This document shows, piece by piece, positions 17,846 through 24,684 of a DNA stretch of 64,000 bases. The stretch is taken from contig CALHQH010000020.1 in the NCBI GenBank assembly GCA_938036625.1, forward strand, positions 22,117 through 86,116, given 5' to 3'. Made by a program: the position numbers and the translations under genes. This stretch comes from an uncultured Candidatus Saccharibacteria bacterium (GTDB taxonomy: Bacteria > Patescibacteriota > Saccharimonadia > Saccharimonadales > Saccharimonadaceae). Within the stretch, counting starts at the first letter, position 1. Every line of letters starts with the position of its first letter. The notes under the pieces were generated by a model, which was not told the DNA's origin, did not search any database, and was given only the letters and a program-made list of their open reading frames with translations.

Positions 17846-18156
17846 ATTGACTCCGATTACTGCATTTATTGTATCATAGGTGGCCACGGAAGATGAATTG
17901 TGGCGAAGTATTTTTGGAAATCAATCGTTTATATATGCGATACACTACTGCCAATACTACATATAAGAGTATTTATAACCTTAGAAAAGAACACTCACCC
18001 AGCTTGCCTTTCATTGGTATAAAATGACAAGATAATAATTTTGTATAAATATTTTGAGTTCTATTTACCACTGTTTACGAAGAAATAATTGATATTGATT
18101 TGACTCAAAGTACTATGAAGTAGATCGCGCAAAGAAGACTGAAAGGTTATAAAGTG
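17846..18156. other. AT-rich intergenic region between rnpA and yidC
   Basis: 311 nt holding the yidC promoter at its left end. No ORF, hairpin terminator or RNA gene was recognised in the rest. Confidence 0.5.
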
Positions 18157-18543
18157 CTAGTCTATCTTTTCTCTTTCATCACTTGGCGTTGCCTCGTCAG
18201 GGCAAATACCAGCTCGCACGAGGAGGTTTTTCACCACCAGCGCAAGCTCATCGTGCGACGTGGTAAGTACTTCGCTTGAGGTAATGATCAGTGCAACGTC
18301 GTACACCCCTGTAAAGTGTGCTACTTGCTGGCGCAGAATCTCGTAGATACGGCGGCGAATGCGGTTGCGCCCCACTGCAGATTTGTGCACCTTCTTACTC
18401 ACCACGACGGCAATTCGCGGCATACGCCGACGGCGATTGGCAACGTACTTGACGGTCAGCAGGCGCGAACGCTCGGCACTCGCATGGCGATACAAATAGC
18501 GCAGCCCGCCATAGCCATGAAACCGATATCGTTGCTGTAACAT
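18157..18543 (-). CDS. rnpA: Ribonuclease P protein component
   Basis: 128 residues from ATG 18543. Contains the RNase P protein signature near residues 60-75: VGRNRIRRRIYEILRQ. Also RIAVVVSKKVHKSAVGRN and a basic N-terminus (MLQQRYRFHGYGGLRYLY). It binds the catalytic RNA and the 5' leader of precursor tRNA. An extended -10 box (TGC TATAAT, 18558-18550) ends 6 nt before the ATG, giving a leaderless mRNA. The usual rpmH-rnpA co-transcription is interrupted by a terminator just upstream. Confidence 0.92.
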   Translation of the reverse strand: MLQQRYRFHGYGGLRYLYRHASAERSRLLTVKYVANRRRRMPRIAVVVSKKVHKSAVGRNRIRRRIYEILRQQVAHFTGVYDVALIITSSEVLTTSHDELALVVKNLLVRAGICPDEATPSDEREKID

Positions 18544-18579
18544 AGCTGTATTATAGCAAATCTGCCCGCAAACAGAGAT

Positions 18580-18609
18580 AAAATAACCCACCAAGCAGTG
18601 GGTTATTTT
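18580..18609. terminator. Bidirectional intrinsic terminator between rpmH and rnpA
   Basis: Perfect 12-bp inverted repeat AAAATAACCCAC / GTGGGTTATTTT with a 6-nt loop (CAAGCA), A run on one side and T run on the other, so it can act on either strand. It ends the rpmH transcript 21 nt after its stop. Confidence 0.88.
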
Positions 18610-18630
18610 CGTCATTTTGCTATCGTCACA

Positions 18631-18771
18631 CTACGAGAGTGCGAGACGAGCGCGGCCCTTGGCGCGGCGGCGCTTGAGCACATTGCGGCCTGCCTTGGTA
18701 GCAATCCGTGCCCGAAACCCGTGTGTCCGAGCACGATGACGAGTGTGTGGTTGGTGAGTTCGTTTTGGCAT
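18631..18771 (-). CDS. rpmH: 50S ribosomal protein L34
   Basis: 46 residues, read directly from the minus strand: begins MPKRTHQPHTRHRARTHGFR, continues ARIATKAGRNVLKRRRAKGR and ends ARLALS. This matches L34 over its full length (THGFRxRxxTKxGRxVLxRRRAKGRxxL). Essential small basic protein of the large ribosomal subunit. A TATAAT box lies about 9 nt upstream of the ATG, so the leader is very short. It sits next to the dnaA-side origin, the canonical bacterial arrangement. Confidence 0.95.
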   Translation of the reverse strand: MPKRTHQPHTRHRARTHGFRARIATKAGRNVLKRRRAKGRARLALS

Positions 18772-18873
18772 ATCATTGCTATTATACGCGATTGCTCCAG
18801 ATCTTTCAACTTTTCACTCGCTTGGTGGATTTTGTGCTCCGAGCAACCTCCGTCATAAGCATAGCCAAATTGT

Positions 18874-19020
18874 TTATCCACATTTGTTCGCGAGTTATCC
18901 ACACTTTAACAGAGGTAATACATTTTTGTGGAAAAACTTCACCCCTGTTGCTCTTTTCGGGTTTACCCCGTTGTTGTATTTCTCACGGTTGTGGAAAAGT
19001 CGGTTTTTTCTTATACTAAA
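18874..19020 (+). promoter_or_regulatory. oriC: DnaA boxes and dnaA promoter (origin region, left part)
   Basis: Two perfect TTATCCACA boxes at 18874-18882 and 18895-18903, and two inverted boxes reading TGTGGAAAA at 18927-18935 and 18990-18998 (one mismatch each). A dnaA promoter is seen as TTGTGG (18989-18994), 17-bp spacer and TATACT (19012-19017). Its -35 element overlaps the last DnaA box, the expected layout for autoregulation. Confidence 0.8.
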
Positions 19021-19059
19021 AAGAGTCATTGTATAACAAACAAGGAGCAGCAAAAGCCA

Positions 19060-20442
19060 GTGTACCACAGCCTGTGGAAGAGTGTTTTGGGTGAGATTGA
19101 AGTATCGATACCGAGCGGTGTTTTTTCGACGTGGTTTGCTAATACCGAGATGCTCAGCAATAAAGATGGAGTGATCACCATTGGCGTGGCGAATATCTTT
19201 GCGATTCGCCAGTTTGAGGTGCGCTATGATAGCATCGTCAAAGAAGCGCTCCAGCACAGTGGTGTGGAGGTGTCGCGCATCGCCTACGTGGTAAACAAAC
19301 AAGGCAAAAAACGCACTGTGATTAGCCGCGAAACCACTGGCCAGCCAGCCGACCGCGTCGAGGAACGAGCGGCAGCGCTCATTAGCAAGCCAACTACCTC
19401 ATCACACTCTAGCTCTACCACACCAGCAACCAGCCTCAATGCGCGCTATACCTTCCAGAATTTCATTGTCGGCTCGAGCAACGACCTCGCCTACACCGCC
19501 TGCCAAGCGGTCGCACATAGCCCTGGCACCAAATATAATCCCCTCTTCATCTACGGTGGTGTCGGCCTCGGTAAAACACACCTCATCCAAGCAGTAGGTA
19601 ATGAGATCCTTGCACGCGACCCAGGCAAGAAGGTCGCCTACCTGAGCTCGGAGACGTTTGTCAAAGAATTTATTGAGTCGATCCGTTTCAAAAAGGCTGG
19701 CTTTTCTGACCGGTATCGCAATGTCGATGTACTGATCGTCGACGACATGCAATTTATTGCTGGGCGCGAAAAGACTCAGGAGGAATTTTTTCATACCTTC
19801 AACGCCCTCCACCAAGCTAACAAGCAAATTATCATCGGTAGCGACAAGCCACCGCATAGCATCCCTACCCTGACGGAGCGCTTGCGTAGTCGCTTTGAGT
19901 GGGGGATGGCGATTGATATTCAGATGCCCGACTTCGAGACGCGCTGTGCGATCGTCGAGACCAAGGCAAGCTTCGCTGGCGTGACACTTGAGCGCGACAC
20001 CGTGGAATACCTGGCTAAGAATGTCAAAACAAACATCCGCGAGCTCGAGGGTGCGCTCAACCAGCTCCTTGCCTATGCCGAGATGCGCGGCGTCGCTCCT
20101 GACGTAATGACAGCGGAGGGTTTGCTTGGTAATGTCCGGCGTAGTCGCCCCCAGCACCTCACCGCCAAGCAGATTATCGACAAGACTGCCCGCCATTTCC
20201 AGATCGACAGCAAAGAAATCTGTGGTGCTAAGCGGGCTAAGCATATCGTTGTACCGCGGCAGATTGCCATGTATTTACTGCGCAGCGAGCTTCACATGAG
20301 CTTCCCACAAATTGCCAATGAGCTGGGCCGCAAAGACCATACTACCGCCATCCACTCGGTCGAAAAGATCGAAAAATCCATCAAGCTTGACTACCTCATC
20401 CGTGAGCAAGTCGCTGACATCCGGGATAAGCTCTATGCCTAG
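19060..20442 (+). CDS. dnaA: Chromosomal replication initiator DnaA
   Basis: 460 residues from GTG 19060, preceded by AAGGAG at 19042-19048. Earlier in-frame codons cover the DnaA boxes and promoter and are rejected. Domain I opens LWKSVLGEIEVSIPSGVFSTWF. A short Ser/Thr linker follows. The AAA+ domain starts RYTFQNFIVGSSNDLAYTAC with Walker A GGVGLGKTHL, Walker B VLIVDDMQFI and the sensor region ERLRSRFEWGM. Domain IV has the DnaA-box-binding signature (GRKDHTTAIHSVEKIE). Full-length and apparently intact. It opens the origin DNA and represses its own promoter in other bacteria. Confidence 0.96.
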   Translation: MYHSLWKSVLGEIEVSIPSGVFSTWFANTEMLSNKDGVITIGVANIFAIRQFEVRYDSIVKEALQHSGVEVSRIAYVVNKQGKKRTVISRETTGQPADRVEERAAALISKPTTSSHSSSTTPATSLNARYTFQNFIVGSSNDLAYTACQAVAHSPGTKYNPLFIYGGVGLGKTHLIQAVGNEILARDPGKKVAYLSSETFVKEFIESIRFKKAGFSDRYRNVDVLIVDDMQFIAGREKTQEEFFHTFNALHQANKQIIIGSDKPPHSIPTLTERLRSRFEWGMAIDIQMPDFETRCAIVETKASFAGVTLERDTVEYLAKNVKTNIRELEGALNQLLAYAEMRGVAPDVMTAEGLLGNVRRSRPQHLTAKQIIDKTARHFQIDSKEICGAKRAKHIVVPRQIAMYLLRSELHMSFPQIANELGRKDHTTAIHSVEKIEKSIKLDYLIREQVADIRDKLYA

Positions 20443-20724
20443 GCCGTGTGTTTTTTTCGCTACGCCTGTGGAAAAGCCGTGTATAGTGAGCCGTATAACC
20501 AGCGGACAGCTCGTGGGCAGCCATCCACAGCATCAAAAGCGCACCATACGAAAGCCTTACTGGCTAGTGGATAACCGCCACTTCTCCCCGATTTATCCAC
20601 GCCAGCGATCGCAGCGTTTTGCACAAGTAGATAACAGAATTTACCTCTGTTATCTATCATGGTTTCCACAGTATCCACAGCACCTATTACTATATCAACC
20701 AGATAAAAAGAAAGGATTGTTGAT
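20443..20724. promoter_or_regulatory. oriC: dnaA-dnaN intergenic DnaA-box cluster (probable oriC)
   Basis: DnaA-box-like sites: TGTGGAAAA 20467-20475, ATCCACA 20523-20529, AGTGGATAA 20566-20574, TTATCCACG 20593-20601, TTTCCACA 20663-20670 and TATCCACA 20672-20679. An AT-rich stretch (20681-20720) lies just before dnaN and could be the unwinding element. The density of boxes on both sides of dnaA marks the replication origin. Confidence 0.75.
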
Positions 20725-21825
20725 ATGAAACTGTCTGTCACACAAGAAAACCTTGCCAGAGCGCTCGGGGTTGTTGGGCGCGTGGCGAGTAACCGAGCCG
20801 GCCTGCCGATCTTGAATAATATATTATTCCGCACCGAAGGTAATCGCCTTCTCTTGGCTGCGACGAACCTAGAGATCGCCGCGACCTACTATGTGGGCGC
20901 AAAGGTGGAAACGCCGGGGGTGATTACCCTGCCGGCCAAGCTGGTGAGCGAATTTGTGGCGAACCTGCCGAAGGGGCCGATCGAGCTGGAGACCGACGGC
21001 ACACGCATGACACTGACGTCTGGCGGGTATACCTCAACGATTAATGGGGTGGTGGCGGATGACTTTCCGGAGTTGCCGACGATCGATGAAGAGCAATCGG
21101 TACGCTATAGCATTGCCGCGGCGGACTTTAAGCAAGCAGCAGCGCAAACCTTGGTGACGTGTAGTAATGACACAACGCGGCCCGTCTTGACTGGTGTATA
21201 TTGGCACACGGTGGACGGTGCGCTGTATATGGCGGCGACGGATGGCTATCGCCTAGCCGAGCGGCGTTTGATGGCGAGCCAAAGCCAGATTGCGGCGATT
21301 GTGCCTGCCAGTAGCTTACAAGAAGCACTGCGCTCGCTCAGCGACGGCACAGAAGAAGTGGAGGTGCTCTTTGATGAGACGCAGGTGCGCTTCCGGCTGG
21401 AGGAAGTGGAGATTACCAGCCGTTTGATCGATGGCACGTACCCAAACTACCGACAGCTCATCCCTGCTCAGTCTGAGACGAATGTGACGCTAGCAGCACA
21501 CGATTTCTCGCGAGTCGTTAAGGTGGCTGGGCTCTTTGCCCGGGAGTCGGGCGGTAGTGTCACGCTTACCGCCGACCATGAGGCACAAAAGTTGCGGATT
21601 CACTCCGTTGCGTCTGAGCTGGGCGAAAATACTTCTGAGGCAGCGGCGGAGGTGTCGAGTGATGGGCAGATTACGCTCAATTCGCGGTACATTAGTGATG
21701 CACTAGGTGTTCTCGATGGCGAGACGATCACCTTCCGCTTTAGTGGTAAGCTCTCGCCCTGTGTCTTGACGGCCGCTCAGCCCGAGCCAAACTACATTCA
21801 TATTATTATGCCACTGAAGAGCTAG
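20725..21825 (+). CDS. dnaN: DNA polymerase III beta subunit (sliding clamp)
   Basis: 366 residues, the normal length. Three-domain clamp pattern: MKLSVTQENLARALGVVGRVASNRAGLPILNN split over the first ~30 residues, FPELPTIDEE in domain 1, RPVLTGVYWHTVDGALYMAATDGYRLAERR in domain 2, and a C-terminal end close to the canonical MP(M/L)R (here IIMPLKS). It encircles DNA and tethers the replicative polymerase. RBS AAAGGA precedes the ATG, and it is followed after 2 nt by recF. Confidence 0.96.
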   Translation: MKLSVTQENLARALGVVGRVASNRAGLPILNNILFRTEGNRLLLAATNLEIAATYYVGAKVETPGVITLPAKLVSEFVANLPKGPIELETDGTRMTLTSGGYTSTINGVVADDFPELPTIDEEQSVRYSIAAADFKQAAAQTLVTCSNDTTRPVLTGVYWHTVDGALYMAATDGYRLAERRLMASQSQIAAIVPASSLQEALRSLSDGTEEVEVLFDETQVRFRLEEVEITSRLIDGTYPNYRQLIPAQSETNVTLAAHDFSRVVKVAGLFARESGGSVTLTADHEAQKLRIHSVASELGENTSEAAAEVSSDGQITLNSRYISDALGVLDGETITFRFSGKLSPCVLTAAQPEPNYIHIIMPLKS

Positions 21826-21827
21826 CG

Positions 21828-22826
21828 ATGAAGATAACACGGCTAGCAGTGCAGCATGTGCGAATTCATACGCTCAAGACGCTTGACCTTGAGCCGGGTA
21901 CGACGCTGATTTCTGGCCTGAATGGCTCTGGCAAGACATCGCTCATCGAGGCAATTCATATTGCGCTGCGTGGTACTTCCTTTCGCGGTAGTGATGAAGC
22001 AGTCTGCCAACATGAACAAAAAAGTTATACGATTGACCTTGCGACGGATGAGCAACATTACCGCGTCCAGTACGATCGTCGACATGAGACGAAGCGCAAG
22101 CGTTTCATCGTTGATGGTACGACCTATGGTCGTCTTCCCTATGGCAAAAAATATCCGATCGTCCTCTTCGAGCCAGATACGCTGCGAATTATCACTGGCT
22201 CGCCGCAGCGCCGGCGTGATTTTCTTGATACACTCATCCAGCAATATGATGCGCAGTATAGCCACGAGCTGAGCCGCTACCATCGAGCATTGCAGCAGCG
22301 TAATAAACTACTGAAAGACCCTACCCTCAGCGAGGCGGCACTTTTCTCGTGGAATCTTATTTTGAGTCAGCATGGTGCGTCAATCATTACTAAGCGTCAG
22401 CGGGTGCTGCGTTATCTTAGTGCAAAAAGCAGTGCTATGTACCAAAGTATTGCGGGCACGGCGGATAGCGTTGCGCTGCACTACTCGGAGGAGCGCAGCG
22501 TGACCGCGCAGCAACTCCTCGCCGAATATGAGCAAAAAACAACGTATGACAAAGTGGTCGGCGCAACGAGTGTTGGCCCACACCGGCATGATATCATAGT
22601 GCTGTTTCGGGGTAATCCAGCCGCCAAGACTGCATCGCGGGGCGAAATTCGCACCATTGTGCTTGCTCTCAAATTTCTCGAGGCGGCCTATATCCAACAG
22701 CAAACAGGCCAAAAACCACTCATTCTGCTTGACGATGTCTTTGGTGAGCTCGACCAGCAGCGCCAGCAGCGCCTCCTGAGCGAATTCGTCGATAACCAGA
22801 TTGTGATGACGAGTGCGGTGGGATGA
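21828..22826 (+). CDS. recF: DNA replication and repair protein RecF
   Basis: 332 residues, slightly short for RecF (~360). Walker A GLNGSGKTSL near residue 30, the conserved IVLFEPDTLRIITGSPQRRRDFLD near 100-125, and Walker B with signature LILLDDVFGELDQQRQQRL near 300. An SMC-like ATPase that loads RecA at gaps with RecO and RecR. It begins 2 nt after dnaN, so it is translated from the same message. No gyrB follows; the next gene is convergent. Confidence 0.93.
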   Translation: MKITRLAVQHVRIHTLKTLDLEPGTTLISGLNGSGKTSLIEAIHIALRGTSFRGSDEAVCQHEQKSYTIDLATDEQHYRVQYDRRHETKRKRFIVDGTTYGRLPYGKKYPIVLFEPDTLRIITGSPQRRRDFLDTLIQQYDAQYSHELSRYHRALQQRNKLLKDPTLSEAALFSWNLILSQHGASIITKRQRVLRYLSAKSSAMYQSIAGTADSVALHYSEERSVTAQQLLAEYEQKTTYDKVVGATSVGPHRHDIIVLFRGNPAAKTASRGEIRTIVLALKFLEAAYIQQQTGQKPLILLDDVFGELDQQRQQRLLSEFVDNQIVMTSAVG

Positions 22827-22850
22827 GTGAGCAGAGTCGGTTAATTATAA

Positions 22851-23417
22851 TTAGTCAGCTAAACCATCAGTTTTTGAATCAAATAAGGGTGTTGATAGGC
22901 TTATATCGTCCTTTGAATATATTGACATCTCGATCTTATTTACACTAGGCATGACTACTTTAGCTATATATGATAATTGCTGGTTACGATTAAGAATAAT
23001 GTCAAAAGTAACTGTAGTTTCCCCTGTTTTTTTATCTATTATTTGTTTGTAGCTGTCGAAATTGATAGTTACTTCAGAAATTATTTTCTCTTTTTTGGTA
23101 GCACGCTTATCTGAGTATTTTTTGATATATACTTTATATTGACCAACTTGCGGTTCAGTAAAGCCATGATTTAGTAATTCAGACAGCCCAAGATAAACAA
23201 TATCATTGCGAGAACGGTATCGTTCGGGCACGCGACCTGGCGGACTATAGACGGTTTCACCCGAGTAAGGGTCTGTATATGAATTTACTTTTGATTGATC
23301 TTCAGTTTTTTTTGGTTGCGAGGGGGTGAGCCACCACCAAAGAAGAGTGACAACACTAAGAATTGCTACGATAATAGCAGATAGTATAAAAAGCTGTTTT
23401 TTGGCTGAGCTATCCAT
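22851..23417 (-). CDS. Single-pass membrane protein at end of the T4SS cluster
   Basis: 188 residues, not recognised. One membrane span (about 8-30, LFILSAIIVAILSVVTLLWWW) with a short cytosolic N-terminus, then an acidic/basic extracellular domain without Cys. Its repeated beta-strand pattern (YKVYIKKY, ISEVTINFDSYKQI, GETTVTFDIIL) suggests an antiparallel beta fold. It is the last gene of the minus-strand secretion operon, 19 nt after the lysozyme/C39 protein, and convergent with recF. VirB8-like proteins share this topology (one span plus a ~150-residue periplasmic domain), but no sequence motif confirms that. Confidence 0.7.
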   Translation of the reverse strand: MDSSAKKQLFILSAIIVAILSVVTLLWWWLTPSQPKKTEDQSKVNSYTDPYSGETVYSPPGRVPERYRSRNDIVYLGLSELLNHGFTEPQVGQYKVYIKKYSDKRATKKEKIISEVTINFDSYKQIIDKKTGETTVTFDIILNRNQQLSYIAKVVMPSVNKIEMSIYSKDDISLSTPLFDSKTDGLAD

Positions 23418-23436
23418 ACTCTAATTTAAACCTCCA

Positions 23437-24684
23437 TTATTTTGTTATAGCCCAAACATTACCCTGCCGTGCATAGGGAAGGATTGCATTGGGGTCCCAC
23501 TCCTTTTTGCTGTTCTCTTGCCCAGCTTGTCCATTTGAATCAGCAATTTTCCACTTGCCATCATTTGTTACTCCACGGATAACAATAAAGTGCCCGCCAG
23601 CAATAAAAGGTGAAGGACCAGCCCCAGACATATTAACTAGTGCACCACCACGGAGTGCTTCGTTGATTGCAGTGACATCATTTGCAATATTCTTGGCTTT
23701 AAGCCCCCAATGTTCAGCAAGCTTTGGACTTACATCCCAAGAGCTACCATACTCATAGGCCATTCCATTATCTGCGGCAAACTTTGATGTCTCTTCTGGT
23801 GTTACCTTTTTACCAGTCATTGCTGTAATAATGTTTGACATAGCAGAAGGGCCACACCCTGCTGAGCAAATAGTATTTGGTTTGGGCCCATAAGAGAGGT
23901 TCGCCCATGGTTGATCGCATTGGTTATGAACAACAAAGCTATCGTCCATATATGATCCCCCACCATTACTGCCTCCTATCCCAGTACAATTTGATCCTGA
24001 AGATTGAGATCCACTACTCCCTGATGATGAGCCACCACCTGACGAGGAAGAGTCGGGAATTTTTGATTGAAAACTGGTGTATATCTCGTTTGCATACTGT
24101 GCACGCTTTCCTTCTTCCCCAGCTCCGTATCGTTCAAATTTTTCTCCAAATTCGACAGCTAATTTGCCAACGTCAGAACCGGAATCGTTCTTAATGGCTT
24201 CTAAGCCGGCCTTCTCAACTCCATTTAACTCTTCCCAGAGAAACTCCAATTGTGTTTCAAGGGTGTTGTAATTACTCTTTGCTTTAAGATTATTTTTGCG
24301 TCCGCCAAGCCATTGTGCGATACCGTAAGCACCAATACTATTTTCGATAGTTGGGTTAATTCTTGACTCTTGTTCTAGATTTCCTGCAATTGCCGCTGCT
24401 TGCTTGAGGGATAAACCCTTACCAACGAAGAATCGTAAAACCTTTTCAATATTGTCATTTCCAACAAGAGCAGTACCAGCACCTGCACCACCCTCGCCAA
24501 CACCAGTGAGGCATCCTTTAATGCTATAAAACCTAATTGCCTGCATGGGGTATGAAGCTGGTGATAATTCGGCATAAACAAAAGATGGTTGGACTATTAC
24601 CATAAGACTAGCAAAGATGAGAGCTAAAAACCTATTTTTTTTAGCCGTCGTAAATATGAAAAATGTTTTCTTATGATGCTGCAT
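23437..24684 (-). CDS. Secreted phage-tail-lysozyme plus C39-like peptidase domain protein
   Basis: 415 residues with an N-terminal signal segment (about 15-38, LALIFASLMVIVQPSFVYA). Residues about 80-200 resemble phage tail lysozyme: GLSLKQAAAIAGNLEQESR, NSIGAYGIAQWLGGRK, with the Glu in EQESR as likely catalytic residue. A Ser/Gly linker follows (about 210-245). The C-terminal half resembles Peptidase_C39-like domains: ICSAGCGPSAMSNII (active Cys), GGHFIVIRGV (His) and IADSN (Asp/Asn). It overlaps the preceding T4SS gene by 14 nt. Probably the VirB1-type wall-opening enzyme of the secretion system, able to cut glycan and peptide. Confidence 0.82.
   Translation of the reverse strand: MQHHKKTFFIFTTAKKNRFLALIFASLMVIVQPSFVYAELSPASYPMQAIRFYSIKGCLTGVGEGGAGAGTALVGNDNIEKVLRFFVGKGLSLKQAAAIAGNLEQESRINPTIENSIGAYGIAQWLGGRKNNLKAKSNYNTLETQLEFLWEELNGVEKAGLEAIKNDSGSDVGKLAVEFGEKFERYGAGEEGKRAQYANEIYTSFQSKIPDSSSSGGGSSSGSSGSQSSGSNCTGIGGSNGGGSYMDDSFVVHNQCDQPWANLSYGPKPNTICSAGCGPSAMSNIITAMTGKKVTPEETSKFAADNGMAYEYGSSWDVSPKLAEHWGLKAKNIANDVTAINEALRGGALVNMSGAGPSPFIAGGHFIVIRGVTNDGKWKIADSNGQAGQENSKKEWDPNAILPYARQGNVWAITK

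Noticed and set aside
18928..19059. N-terminal extension of DnaA
   Set aside because: Covers DnaA boxes and the dnaA promoter; GTG 19060 has the ribosome-binding site.
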